Source of the DNA: CAAGNP01 sp045595965
Lineage (GTDB): Bacteria > Bacteroidota > Bacteroidia > Bacteroidales > UBA932
Direction of reading: 5' to 3'
Length of the DNA stretch: 64,000 bases
NCBI GenBank assembly: GCA_045595965.1
Contig: JAZOBN010000034.1
Location: 4,738-68,737, forward strand
Shown: positions 7,538-16,928 of the stretch, piece by piece
Layout of the letters: each line of letters starts with the position of its first letter
Numbering within the stretch: the stretch's first letter is position 1
Made by a program: the position numbers and the translations under genes
The notes under the pieces: model-generated
What the model was told of the DNA's origin: nothing
What the model saw: the letters and a program-made list of their open reading frames with translations, nothing else
The model's database searches: none

Positions 7538-10438
7538 ATGATGAAAAGAACTGCAATTCTGGTCACAGCTGCCATATGCCTGCTGCTGACCGCATGCTCA
7601 CAGTACAAATATGAGACTGTAGCAAACGACCCATTGAAGACCAAAATGTATACTTTGGACAACGGACACAAGGTATATATGAGCGTCAACAAGGAAACTC
7701 CCCGTATCCAGACTTACATAGCTGTAAAGGTGGGTGGAAAGAACGACCCTTCCGAGACCACTGGTCTCGCCCACTATTTCGAGCACCTCATGTTCAAGGG
7801 CTCGCAGCAGTTCGGTACTTCCGACTATGCTGCAGAAAAGCCGTTGCTTGATCAGATCGAAGCTCTGTTTGAAGTATACAGGAACACTTCAGACGAAGCT
7901 GAAAGGGCAAAGCTCTACCATCAGATAGACTCTATCAGCTATGCAGCATCAGACTACTTCATTCCTAACGAATATGACAAGCTGATGTCGATAATCGGAG
8001 CGCAGGGTACAAATGCATATACCTCAACAGACATGACTGTGTATGTGGAGGATATACCTTCAAACCAGATAGAGAACTGGGCAAGGATTGAGGCAGACCG
8101 CTTCATGAATCCTGTAATCCGCGGATTCCACACTGAGCTCGAAACCGTGTACGAGGAGAAGAACATGTCGCTGACAAGGGATTTCCGCAAGGCTCTTGAA
8201 GCTATGGACGGAATGCTCTTCCCTGACCATCCATACGGCACCCAGACCGTCCTCGGAACACAGGAGCACCTGAAGAATCCTTCAATCACAAACATCAAGA
8301 ACTACCACAAGACCTATTACGTGCCTAACAATATGGCAATCTGTCTGAGCGGTGACTTCGACCCTGACGAAATGCTTGCCATCATTGAAAAGTACTTCGG
8401 TCAGATGGAGCCTAACAAGGATCTCCCTGAACTCAAGTTCGAGACCGCCAGCGTAATCGAGTCGCCTATGTCCAAGGATGTTTACGGACTTGATGCTGAG
8501 AACATTATGATAGGATGGAAATATCCTGGAGCAGGCACACACGAGGCCATGGTTGCAGATGTCGTTTCATATATCCTCTCAAACGGCTCTGCAGGTCTTA
8601 TCGACCTCAACCTCAACCAGCAGCAGAAGGTTCTCGGAGCACAGGCAATGTCTTACACACGTCCTGATGCAGGCGAATTCATCATCATGGCCAATCCAAA
8701 GCACGGTCAGAGTCTTGATGAGGTCAAGGATCTGATTCTGGCTGAAATCGCGAAGCTTCGCAGCGGTGATTTCGACGAGAGCCTGCTCACCGGCACCATC
8801 AACAATCTCAAGCTCCAGATGATGAATCTGATGGAGGAAAACTCAGACAGAGCCGACTTGTATGTACAGTCATTCATCAACGGAACAGACTGGGCGGACG
8901 AAGTGAAGAGGATTGACAATCTCGGCAAGATAAGCAAGCAGGATGTCATCGAGTGGGCTTGCAAGTATCTGGCTGACAACAATTATGCTGTGGTATACAA
9001 GCGTCAGGGCGAGGACAGGACAGTCCAGAAGGTGTCTGCTCCGAAAATCACCCCTATCAAGTCAAACAGAGATGCTCAGAGCGCCTTCCTGGCAGAGATT
9101 CAGGCTGTAGAGGTCGAGCCTATTGAGCCTGTTTATGCCGACTTTGAGAAGGATATGAGCATATTCAATGTAAAGGGAGTGGATGTTCTTTATGCTCAGA
9201 ACAAGATAAATGATGTGACAGGAATCACAATCGAGTATAATACAGGGACTGAATCTGATCCGGCTCTGAATCTTGCATTCGACTACCTCAGCTATCTTGG
9301 AACGCCGACCAGAAGTGCAGAGGAGATTGCACAGCAGATGTATCAGCTCGCCTGCAACTTCGGTCTGAGTTCTGGCAGCAACCGCACATTCATCTCGATC
9401 TATGGACTTTCTGAGAATATGCCTGAGGCGATGGCGATTGTGGAGGATCTGGCTTACAATGCCGTTCCGGACGAAGCGATCCTTGCCAACCTCAAGGCTG
9501 ATATGTTCAAGTCAAGGGCAGATGCAAAACTTAATCAGGGGGCATGTTTCGGACAGCTCCAGCAGTATGTGCTATACGGACCTGAGTTCATAAAGAAGAC
9601 TACGTTGACTGACAAGCAAATACAGTCCATCACCTCTGAAGAACTCCTTGCAAAGGTCCGTGAACTTCTCGGATGCCAGCATGAAATACGCTATTCCGGC
9701 CCTGCATCAGAGAAGGAAGTCGCAAAGCTCATCGAAGAGAATCATATCATCGCAGAGAATCTCAAGCCTCTCGAAAAGGCATATACAAGGTATCTGCCTG
9801 TAGACGCAAGCAAGGTATATCTCGTACAATATGATGCAAAGCAGATATATTACATGCAGTTCTCCAACAGAGGAGAAACGCTTGATCTTAAGGCAGATCC
9901 GTACGTTGCGCTCTACAATGAGTATTTCGGCGGTGGAATGAACGCCATCGTCTTCCAGGAGATGCGTGAGGCGCGTGGTCTTGCATACTCTTCAAGTGCA
10001 AGACTCTATCAGCCTACTCACAAGGATGATTCATATATGTATTATGCTTTCATTGCGACGCAGAACGACAAGATGAAGACTGCAATCGAGGCATTCGACG
10101 AGATCATCAACCAGATGCCTGAGTCCGAGACTGCATTCAGTATTGCCAAGGAGGCGCTCATCAGCAGCATCAGGACAGACAGGACTACAAGCAGGAACAT
10201 CATCGGCAGATATGTGACGGCTCGAGAGCTTGGCACCACTGAGCCGAGAAACAAGCAGATTTTCGAAGTCGCACAGAATCTCACTCTTGAGGATGTGAAG
10301 GCTGCTCAGCAGAAGTGGGTGAAGGACCGCACATATGTCTATGGAATCCTTGGAGACATCAAGGATCTGGACACCGATTATCTCAAGACATTGGGACCAG
10401 TACAGACCCTCAGCCTGAAAGATATTTTCGGATATTGA
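7538..10438 (+). CDS. M16 (pitrilysin/insulinase) family lipoprotein peptidase
   Basis: The 966-residue protein starts with a lipoprotein signal ending in LLLTACS. The inverted zinc motif HYFEH (residues 79-83) is in the N-terminal M16 domain, and the third ligand region ELETVYEEKNMS lies downstream. Two tandem M16 repeats are present: the first half is catalytic and the second (after about residue 530) lacks the motif, as in one-chain pitrilysins. It is expected in the periplasm, anchored by lipid, degrading peptides. A second ATG follows the first directly, so either may be used. A strong hairpin lies 23 bases after the stop. Confidence 0.93.
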   Translation: MMKRTAILVTAAICLLLTACSQYKYETVANDPLKTKMYTLDNGHKVYMSVNKETPRIQTYIAVKVGGKNDPSETTGLAHYFEHLMFKGSQQFGTSDYAAEKPLLDQIEALFEVYRNTSDEAERAKLYHQIDSISYAASDYFIPNEYDKLMSIIGAQGTNAYTSTDMTVYVEDIPSNQIENWARIEADRFMNPVIRGFHTELETVYEEKNMSLTRDFRKALEAMDGMLFPDHPYGTQTVLGTQEHLKNPSITNIKNYHKTYYVPNNMAICLSGDFDPDEMLAIIEKYFGQMEPNKDLPELKFETASVIESPMSKDVYGLDAENIMIGWKYPGAGTHEAMVADVVSYILSNGSAGLIDLNLNQQQKVLGAQAMSYTRPDAGEFIIMANPKHGQSLDEVKDLILAEIAKLRSGDFDESLLTGTINNLKLQMMNLMEENSDRADLYVQSFINGTDWADEVKRIDNLGKISKQDVIEWACKYLADNNYAVVYKRQGEDRTVQKVSAPKITPIKSNRDAQSAFLAEIQAVEVEPIEPVYADFEKDMSIFNVKGVDVLYAQNKINDVTGITIEYNTGTESDPALNLAFDYLSYLGTPTRSAEEIAQQMYQLACNFGLSSGSNRTFISIYGLSENMPEAMAIVEDLAYNAVPDEAILANLKADMFKSRADAKLNQGACFGQLQQYVLYGPEFIKKTTLTDKQIQSITSEELLAKVRELLGCQHEIRYSGPASEKEVAKLIEENHIIAENLKPLEKAYTRYLPVDASKVYLVQYDAKQIYYMQFSNRGETLDLKADPYVALYNEYFGGGMNAIVFQEMREARGLAYSSSARLYQPTHKDDSYMYYAFIATQNDKMKTAIEAFDEIINQMPESETAFSIAKEALISSIRTDRTTSRNIIGRYVTARELGTTEPRNKQIFEVAQNLTLEDVKAAQQKWVKDRTYVYGILGDIKDLDTDYLKTLGPVQTLSLKDIFGY

Positions 10439-10460
10439 TCATTGACCAATTGAAGGAGAG

Positions 10461-10501
10461 GAGACTGACTAAAAAGTCAATATGACTGATTAGTCAGTCT
10501 C
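10461..10501 (+). terminator. Nested hairpin after the M16 peptidase gene
   Basis: GAGACTGACTA and TAGTCAGTCTC form a perfect 11-bp stem enclosing a second perfect stem AGTCA/TGACT with a 3-base loop. It lies 23 bases after the stop codon. There is only a weak T-rich tail, so it may act as a terminator or as a 3'-end stabiliser. Confidence 0.5.
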
Positions 10502-10522
10502 TTATCTATATATGGTTGCACT

Positions 10523-10683
10523 GGGAGGATGATAGGAATTGCGGAGGACTCCGTTCGCTTCGCTCACTTCGGCCCCTCCCACAATCTACTTCGTCCCACT
10601 ATCGCGGAACTCGTATCTTGCGGGCCCCTCCCCCTGCCCGTGTCCGGGGGTGGACACGCCTCCGCAATCCCTACCATCCCCCC
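10523..10683. repeat. Large GC-rich imperfect inverted repeat
   Basis: Two 25-base arms (10523-10547 and 10659-10683) match at 22 of 25 positions in inverted orientation; the inner 10 bases, ATTGCGGAGG, are perfect. The 111-base centre is C-rich and contains a smaller hairpin, GTGTCC...GGACAC (10640-10657). No coding frame looks real. It could be a miniature mobile element or an intergenic palindromic repeat family; no other copy is present in this window, so this cannot be settled here. Confidence 0.6.
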
Positions 10684-10701
10684 ATCTTGAATATATGGCA
10701 T

Positions 10702-10733
10702 AAAAAAAGAGGCTGATATAAAAATCAGCCTCT
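10702..10733 (-). terminator. Rho-independent terminator of the SusC/D operon
   Basis: On the minus strand AGAGGCTGAT and ATCAGCCTCT form a perfect 10-bp stem followed directly by seven T. It lies just after the last gene of the SusC-SusD-lipoprotein operon. Confidence 0.88.
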
Positions 10734-10754
10734 AATTATAATAGAATCAAATCT

Positions 10755-11654
10755 CTACTCATTCAACCAAGCCCAGAAATCGATATCTGAGTTAGGCATA
10801 TTAAGCCAAGACGCTTGGTAACCATACCAAGAAGTTGAATTTTCGATCATAGCTGCAAGATAGAACTGCATGATCTTACCACCTTCTAGAGATTTGTTAA
10901 GAGCAGCCTGAGTTGTTTGAGATGAGTGGTAATCAAGTGGATAGTAGTACCAGATATATGCAGTTGCACCTACGCTAGGATTGAAAGCACCAGTTTTGAT
11001 AGGGCTGTCTGATCTTATAGTACCATCCTCATTGATAACGAATTCAAAGTAAGCACTTTGACCGCCAGAATACCAACTAGCACCAACAGCATCAAGAACA
11101 ACCTCCTTTGGATAAGGATTCATAACACGGTAACGATTGAAACCTTCTGCCTTAAGTACTTCTACCTCAAGAGGTTCATAGAACAAGAAAGAATCGAACC
11201 ACTCACCTTTACCCTGAGAAACCCAAGTGTAAACCTTTTGGAGGGTAACAGATGAGTTTACAACAGAAACATCTTTATTAACTGCTGACTCATCAGCGAT
11301 AGAGATTGTACCTTTATATTGAGTACCGATCTTCATTGCTGATACATCAATAGTCAAGATTGCTGTAGATTCTCCTGCATTGAAAGTAACAGATGAAGGA
11401 ACTGTTACACCTGCTGTGAAAGTGTTCGAAACGGAAACTGTAAGTGCTTCAGCTGGGTTATTTCGAGCAACTGTAACATCAAAAGTATTAGCTTGTGGCT
11501 CAATTTCAGTGTTTACAACTACAGACTGAACAAATGAAACTTCTGCACCATCTGTAGCAGGAGAGTAGGTACCGGTAATGTGTTCAACATTACAAGCAGA
11601 TACCAACATAACTCCAAGTGCTAGAGTTGAAAGGGCTTTAAATATCTTTTTCAT
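10755..11654 (-). CDS. SusE/F-position outer-membrane lipoprotein
   Basis: The 299-residue protein has a lipoprotein signal ending in LVSACN. Residues about 35-140 look like a beta-sandwich with Calx-beta-like wording (ALTVSVSNTF, VTFNAGESTAILTIDV). The C-terminal half is aromatic-rich and has no motif I can name. It is the third gene after SusC and SusD, the usual place of surface lipoproteins that bind the imported substrate. Codons are A/T-ending and similar to those of SusC and SusD. Substrate unknown. Confidence 0.75.
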   Translation of the reverse strand: MKKIFKALSTLALGVMLVSACNVEHITGTYSPATDGAEVSFVQSVVVNTEIEPQANTFDVTVARNNPAEALTVSVSNTFTAGVTVPSSVTFNAGESTAILTIDVSAMKIGTQYKGTISIADESAVNKDVSVVNSSVTLQKVYTWVSQGKGEWFDSFLFYEPLEVEVLKAEGFNRYRVMNPYPKEVVLDAVGASWYSGGQSAYFEFVINEDGTIRSDSPIKTGAFNPSVGATAYIWYYYPLDYHSSQTTQAALNKSLEGGKIMQFYLAAMIENSTSWYGYQASWLNMPNSDIDFWAWLNE

Positions 11655-11690
11655 AATATTATCAATTAAATTGTTAATTAATATCTAAAA

Positions 11691-13268
11691 CTATTCTTCA
11701 ACTGATGGGGTTAGAGCTGGATCATCACCATATACGCCCTCAGCATAGCTGTCGATAGGGTTTTGAACCATATAAGGGTTTGCGTCGATCTCTGTTTGAG
11801 GAATAGTAAGTACGAAGTCAAATGTTTCAGGATCGTTAAGGTGTTTGTTGTTCAAAAGACCTGCTACAGGGTGACCCATTTCTACTGTTCTTTGGAAACC
11901 TTGACGAAGACGTTTAACATCATATACACGACCATACTCACCCCAAAGTTCGATACGACGTTGGATAAGGATCTCTTCAAGAAGTGAACCTGTCTCATCA
12001 GTTGTCATTGCACCAAGAGACTTACCGGTCTTAGTACAGTTGTAACCTTCCTGACGATATGACATGAAATCATTCAAGTGACCTTGTGCAATGGCATCCT
12101 GACCGTTTCTACAAGCAGCCTCAGCAGCGATAAGATACATCTCAGGAACTCTCATAAAGATATGGTCAGCACCTACATAAGGGTCAGCTGCATTTGCAAA
12201 TCTGAACTTGTATTGCTGGTAACCCAAGGTCTTACCATTTGCAAGGGTCTCATAGTTCCACCACTCTTTACGGATATCTTTGCTGTCCATCTTAGCATAT
12301 AGCCATGCGCTGCAAGCTTTTCTTGCATCACGACCATAACCGTCGAAAGCGATATCCATATGTGCAAGGAACTGAGGGTTTGTTGTACCTTGGTCGCGGA
12401 TAACCTCAGCACCCCAAAGAACATCGTCAGCAGTAGCATCGTTGAAACCATCAAGAACTTCATCAGTCAATTCAGCACCACCCATAGCAGCAACTGCAGC
12501 ATCATAAGCAGTAGTGTAGTCACCCATATTGAGGGCGATACGAGCTTTGATACCCTGAGCTACATAGATGTCAATATGTGAGCAGTGAGCTTGTGCCTGA
12601 CCTGAGCCAAGAAGGGTGATAGCAGCGTTGATATCATTCATAGCCTGAGCATAAACCTCACGGTTGGTAGCACGTGGTTTCCCTTTAGTACCTGCAGAGG
12701 TTGGTTCAGTGTAGATAGGAACACAAAGTCTGTCTTCGTGACCTTCGTAGCTACGAGCAAAAGTCATAGCAAGATATAGGTATGAATAAGCACGAAGTGC
12801 ATAAGCATTACCCATGATGTAATCGATATCTGCCTGAGCACCAGTCATAGTCTCTTGTGCTGCAAGGATATAGTTTACTTGAGAGATAATAGTGTAATAG
12901 TAGTTCCAGCAGTCATATGAACGCCATGCACCTGAGGTGTAAGCATCTTTGACATCATATAGATAGTCAAACCAGAACCAACCGTTACCTTGTTGATCCA
13001 TAACCATGTCTTCACCCATAAGGTCACCCATAAGGGCGTAAGACTGGATACCGAAACATTGGTGGTAGTTACCTGTAGTGGTAACACCCCATTGCCATAG
13101 ATATCTGATAGTACCATTCAATGCCATGAAACCACCATTGGTATTTTCAAGCATGAACTCACCTGATACAGCATCGGTAGGATTGGTATTTAGCGCATCT
13201 TTGTTACAAGATGTTGCTAGAGCCATAACGGCTACTGTTGCCAATATAAGTAATTTTTTCATAATCAT
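11691..13268 (-). CDS. SusD/RagB family outer-membrane lipoprotein
   Basis: The 525-residue protein has a lipoprotein signal (ALATSCNK) and the family N-terminal feature LNTNPTDAVSGEF, followed by TPR-type helices (for example NAYALRAYSYLYLAMTFAR) and a C-terminal segment with RRIELWGEYGRVYDVKRLRQG, a hallmark of SusD. SusD proteins form the lid over the SusC pore and capture substrate at the surface. SusC ends 8 bases upstream. Substrate class cannot be read from sequence; RagB-type members carry peptides rather than glycans. Confidence 0.95.
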   Translation of the reverse strand: MIMKKLLILATVAVMALATSCNKDALNTNPTDAVSGEFMLENTNGGFMALNGTIRYLWQWGVTTTGNYHQCFGIQSYALMGDLMGEDMVMDQQGNGWFWFDYLYDVKDAYTSGAWRSYDCWNYYYTIISQVNYILAAQETMTGAQADIDYIMGNAYALRAYSYLYLAMTFARSYEGHEDRLCVPIYTEPTSAGTKGKPRATNREVYAQAMNDINAAITLLGSGQAQAHCSHIDIYVAQGIKARIALNMGDYTTAYDAAVAAMGGAELTDEVLDGFNDATADDVLWGAEVIRDQGTTNPQFLAHMDIAFDGYGRDARKACSAWLYAKMDSKDIRKEWWNYETLANGKTLGYQQYKFRFANAADPYVGADHIFMRVPEMYLIAAEAACRNGQDAIAQGHLNDFMSYRQEGYNCTKTGKSLGAMTTDETGSLLEEILIQRRIELWGEYGRVYDVKRLRQGFQRTVEMGHPVAGLLNNKHLNDPETFDFVLTIPQTEIDANPYMVQNPIDSYAEGVYGDDPALTPSVEE

Positions 13269-13276
13269 TTCCTCAA

Positions 13277-16200
13277 TTAGAAGTTAATATCAATACCACA
13301 TGAGAATGTTCTTGTAGGAGCGTAGCTATATGCAGTACCACCTGACAAGCTGTATTGAGGGTCCATACCATTCAAATAATTGAACATAGCGATATTGTCA
13401 CCTACTAAGAAGATACGTAGGCCTTTGATACCAGCTTTAGCGGTCCATTTTTGAGGTAGAGTGTAGCCAAGTTGGATAGATTTGATTGAGAAGTAAGAAG
13501 CGTCAATCAAATTCTTATCAGTAGTCAGACGACCTGAGTTAACCATAACTGCAGGAACATCGGTAACATCACCAGGTTTTTGCCAACGGCGAAGAAGGTT
13601 TTTGCTGAATACATCACCATAGTATAGAGGTTCCATCAAACCAGAGTAAACTGATTCAAGAACGTGACCACCTACAGAGAATGTAGTCAAGAATGAGAAG
13701 TCAACTGGTCCAAGTTGGAAATCTGAACCGAATGATCCCTGGAATTTAGGAGCACGGCTGTCAAGATAGTACTTAGAGTTAGTTGCAAGAGATTTGTTTG
13801 AAGTGATATAATCTGAACCTTCAACTTTATTACCTTCATCATCTTTTTCGTATGCCCAGTAAAGCTGTGCACCAGTTGCAGGATCAACACCAGCTGATTT
13901 AGCCAAATAGTAAGTGTAGATAGGTAGACCCACTTTGATAGTATAGGTACCTGTAATTTCGTCCTGATCACCTGTAAGAGCTGTTACAGTATTCTTATTG
14001 GTGTAGAACATAACTGTAGAGCTAGCACGGAAGTTTTGTTTCTGTAGCCAGTTTAGACGTACAGTTGCTTCAACACCGGTATTCTTCATAGAACCTACGT
14101 TAGCATCATATCCGGTAAAACCGGTTGACATTGGCATAGGGAATGAAAGAAGCATATCTGTAGTGTTGCTGATATAGTACTCAACATTCAAGTTCAAAAG
14201 TTTCTTGAACAAAGTAGCTTCGACACCAAAGTTCCAAGTACCTTTCTTTTCCCAGGTAACATCTTTATTTTCAAGAGAACCTACAAGTGCACCAGGGTTA
14301 CCTGCGTTAGGCCATGTCAAATCATAGAAAGACTGCCATGCATAGTAAGTACCAAGGTCATCATTACCAAGCTGTCCATAAGATGCTCTTACTGTCATGT
14401 TATCCATCCAGTTAGCATTCTTCATCCAGCTCTCTTCAGAAAGTCTCCATGATGCACCTACTGACCAGAATTGACCCCAACGGTTGTCTTTGTAGAAACG
14501 TGAAGAACCGTCAGTACGCCAAGTTGCTTCCAAATAATATCTGTCAGCGTAGTCATAAGACAAACGGCCAAGATATGATTCGATGTTGTAATCCTGTGAG
14601 TATGAGTTTGCGCCAGAGATTGTTACAGCAGGAGCAAGTTCTGCGATACCAGGATAAACTTGGTTACGTGAAGCATACAAGTATTTGTAGTTGTATGCAT
14701 AGTACTCGTGACCTGCCTGAGCCAAGATATGATGGTCACCGAAAGTACGGTCATATTTCAACAACTGGTTGAAAGTGTAAGAGAATGTACGGGTATTGTA
14801 TTTGTCAACAGAACCTTGAGTTTGTTTACCATCACCGTGGAATGGGTTGTAGTAAGAGGTAATGTTTCTGTTCACGATATCAGTACCGAAGTTAACGGTA
14901 AGGGTAAGACCTTTCAATGCGCCAAGGCTGTCATCGTTACCACCCAACATCATGTAAGTACGTACACCTACGTTGTCACGAAGAGTTTCGTATTTGTTGT
15001 CATACAAGTCACCGACTACGTTGAAACCACCAGCTTTTGGACGGCCATCCTCACCATAGTCATATAGTCTTTCACCATTTTCATCAAGAAGATCATTACC
15101 AGAAGCATCTTTTCTGAAAACAGGATAGATAGGAGCCATGAACTGAGCTGAATACCAAGCATTACCAGTCTGTGAAGATGAATATTGTGACTGGTTAGAG
15201 TTAGTGTATGAGTAGTTTGCATTCACACCCATTGACAACCATTTGTTAACACTGTGGTCAACATTTGCACGTGCTGAGTAACGTTGGAACTGAGTAGTGA
15301 TCAAAACACCCTGATCTTTCAAATAACCAACTGAAAGAGCATATTTTGTCTTCTCGTTACCACCGTTTGCACTAACTTGATACTCTTGACGAAGAGCCTG
15401 GGTATTTGTCAATTCATCCATCCAGTCCTCTTGCCATGCAGATACTGCATCAGCGCGAACTTTACCGGTAGCTGGATCAATTACATTTTCCCAAGTGTAG
15501 TTTTTGAAAGGGTTGTAGATTTCACCACCCAATGTTGGACCAAGGTCAGCCATTGCATATTGCATAGCCAAATCCTCAGGATAACCACCATTGAAATAGT
15601 AGCTGTTCTTCATTGCTTCATAGGTCAACTCTACAAATTCTCTTTGGTCAACTACATCGTATCTCTTAAGAGAACGTTGCTGGAAACCTACCTGAGCTTT
15701 GAAGTTAACGTTTGAAACACCGTCAGAACCTTTCTTGGTAGTGATCATAACAACACCATTAGCACCACGAGCACCATAAAGAGCAGCAGCTGCAGCATCT
15801 TTAAGGATGGTCATAGACTCAATGTCATTAGGGTTGATTGATGCAAGGTTACCGTCGAATGCGATACCATCCACTACGTAAAGAGGAGAAGATGAAGCAT
15901 TGATAGAACCGTTACCACGAATCTGGATAGTAGCTGATTCACCAGGCTGTCCACCACCTGAGGTAGTAGTTACACCGGCAACCAAACCTTCGATAGCTTT
16001 AGAAACGTTTGATACGGAACGTTTGGTAATGCTTTCAGTTTTAACTGTTGAAGCAGAACCGGTAAACGAAGATTTCTTCGCTGTACCATAAGCTACCATC
16101 ACTACTTCTTCCAAAGACTCTGCGTCAGGATTAAGAGCCATGTCAATAGTAGTTTTACCATTAACTGCAACAGTCGCAGTGGTATAACCTACATAGACAA

Positions 16201-16417
16201 ACTCCAATGTAGCATCTGCTGGAGCGCTGATGGTATATTTACCATCCATATCAGTAGATGTTCCTACAAGAGTCCCTTTGACTACTACTGAAGCACCCAC
16301 AAGTGCTGAACCATCAGTAGCATCAGTAACAACACCTGATACCTGGATATTCTGCGCAAATACATTCGCAGTCATCGCAAGTAGCAGACATGTTAAAACT
16401 AGTCTGATCTTTTTCAT
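13277..16417 (-). CDS. SusC/RagA family TonB-linked outer-membrane transporter
   Basis: The 1046-residue protein has a signal peptide ending in ANVFAQ, a carboxypeptidase-like regulatory domain (residues about 25-100, VSGVVTDATDGSALVGASV), then the TonB-dependent plug with the family signature GQPGESATIQIRGNGSIN and YGARGANGVVMITTKKG, and a barrel ending in CGIDINF. Length and order are typical of SusC. It pumps substrate held by SusD across the outer membrane using TonB. Strong preference for particular T-ending codons suggests high expression. It is the first gene of the operon, facing a 511-base divergent intergenic region. Confidence 0.96.
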   Translation of the reverse strand: MKKIRLVLTCLLLAMTANVFAQNIQVSGVVTDATDGSALVGASVVVKGTLVGTSTDMDGKYTISAPADATLEFVYVGYTTATVAVNGKTTIDMALNPDAESLEEVVMVAYGTAKKSSFTGSASTVKTESITKRSVSNVSKAIEGLVAGVTTTSGGGQPGESATIQIRGNGSINASSSPLYVVDGIAFDGNLASINPNDIESMTILKDAAAAALYGARGANGVVMITTKKGSDGVSNVNFKAQVGFQQRSLKRYDVVDQREFVELTYEAMKNSYYFNGGYPEDLAMQYAMADLGPTLGGEIYNPFKNYTWENVIDPATGKVRADAVSAWQEDWMDELTNTQALRQEYQVSANGGNEKTKYALSVGYLKDQGVLITTQFQRYSARANVDHSVNKWLSMGVNANYSYTNSNQSQYSSSQTGNAWYSAQFMAPIYPVFRKDASGNDLLDENGERLYDYGEDGRPKAGGFNVVGDLYDNKYETLRDNVGVRTYMMLGGNDDSLGALKGLTLTVNFGTDIVNRNITSYYNPFHGDGKQTQGSVDKYNTRTFSYTFNQLLKYDRTFGDHHILAQAGHEYYAYNYKYLYASRNQVYPGIAELAPAVTISGANSYSQDYNIESYLGRLSYDYADRYYLEATWRTDGSSRFYKDNRWGQFWSVGASWRLSEESWMKNANWMDNMTVRASYGQLGNDDLGTYYAWQSFYDLTWPNAGNPGALVGSLENKDVTWEKKGTWNFGVEATLFKKLLNLNVEYYISNTTDMLLSFPMPMSTGFTGYDANVGSMKNTGVEATVRLNWLQKQNFRASSTVMFYTNKNTVTALTGDQDEITGTYTIKVGLPIYTYYLAKSAGVDPATGAQLYWAYEKDDEGNKVEGSDYITSNKSLATNSKYYLDSRAPKFQGSFGSDFQLGPVDFSFLTTFSVGGHVLESVYSGLMEPLYYGDVFSKNLLRRWQKPGDVTDVPAVMVNSGRLTTDKNLIDASYFSIKSIQLGYTLPQKWTAKAGIKGLRIFLVGDNIAMFNYLNGMDPQYSLSGGTAYSYAPTRTFSCGIDINF

Positions 16418-16928
16418 GTAGATAATTTTTAAAGGTTAATAAATAATAATTTTGGTAATAATTCTCATTACAATATTTTCAAATCGTCAGATTTTACTTC
16501 ATAAAAGTTACAATTTTTCGTATCAGCATTTGAAATTATAACTTGTAACTGATTCAAAATCCAACATTGAAAGAGCAAAAATAGAAAAAATAATAATATC
16601 ACCAAAATATGAAACAAGATTTTAGCACCTTATTGTCTTAAAAAATACCACTTTAAGAAAATATCAGACAAAAAAATAATTAAAAAAAATAAGTATTAGA
16701 TTTTAATCGCTTACAATTTCAAACAAACCTCTACACTCTAATGAAAAAAAATTATTTACCGGCCAGGACCTGAATTATGACGGCACTTAGCAAATAAACA
16801 CGTTCTACAACATTTTGATGGAGATTAACGGCTGCTCACACCCCCAAAAAGAGCTACCTGCACACCTATTTTTGTTATATTAATTATTTTTATAATATTT
16901 GTAATCGTTATACCTAATTAAATAATTT
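16418..16928. promoter_or_regulatory. AT-rich divergent intergenic region between susC and the subtilase gene
   Basis: This 511-base gap separates two divergently transcribed operons. It is strongly AT-rich with long A runs, and holds no plausible gene. A perfect 8-bp inverted repeat AGTTACAA/TTGTAACT (16506-16513 and 16543-16550, 29-base spacer) could be an operator or leader hairpin on the susC side. The segment 16760-16860 is less AT-rich and contains nothing I recognise. The subtilase promoter is listed separately; I could not find a convincing -7 box for susC. Confidence 0.45.
16871..16901 (+). promoter_or_regulatory. Promoter of the subtilase gene
   Basis: A -33 box TTTG (16871-16874) is followed after exactly 19 bases by AATATTTG (16894-16901), one mismatch from TAnnTTTG. 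Transcription would start about 20 bases before the ATG at 16929. Confidence 0.5.

Noticed and set aside
10516..10716. 66-codon open frame across the inverted repeat
   Set aside because: It runs through both repeat arms and into the terminator; the product is low-complexity Pro/Arg-rich and not credible.
14708..15067. 119-codon open frame opposite susC
   Set aside because: It arises from the strongly biased codon use of susC; no start region or domain supports it.
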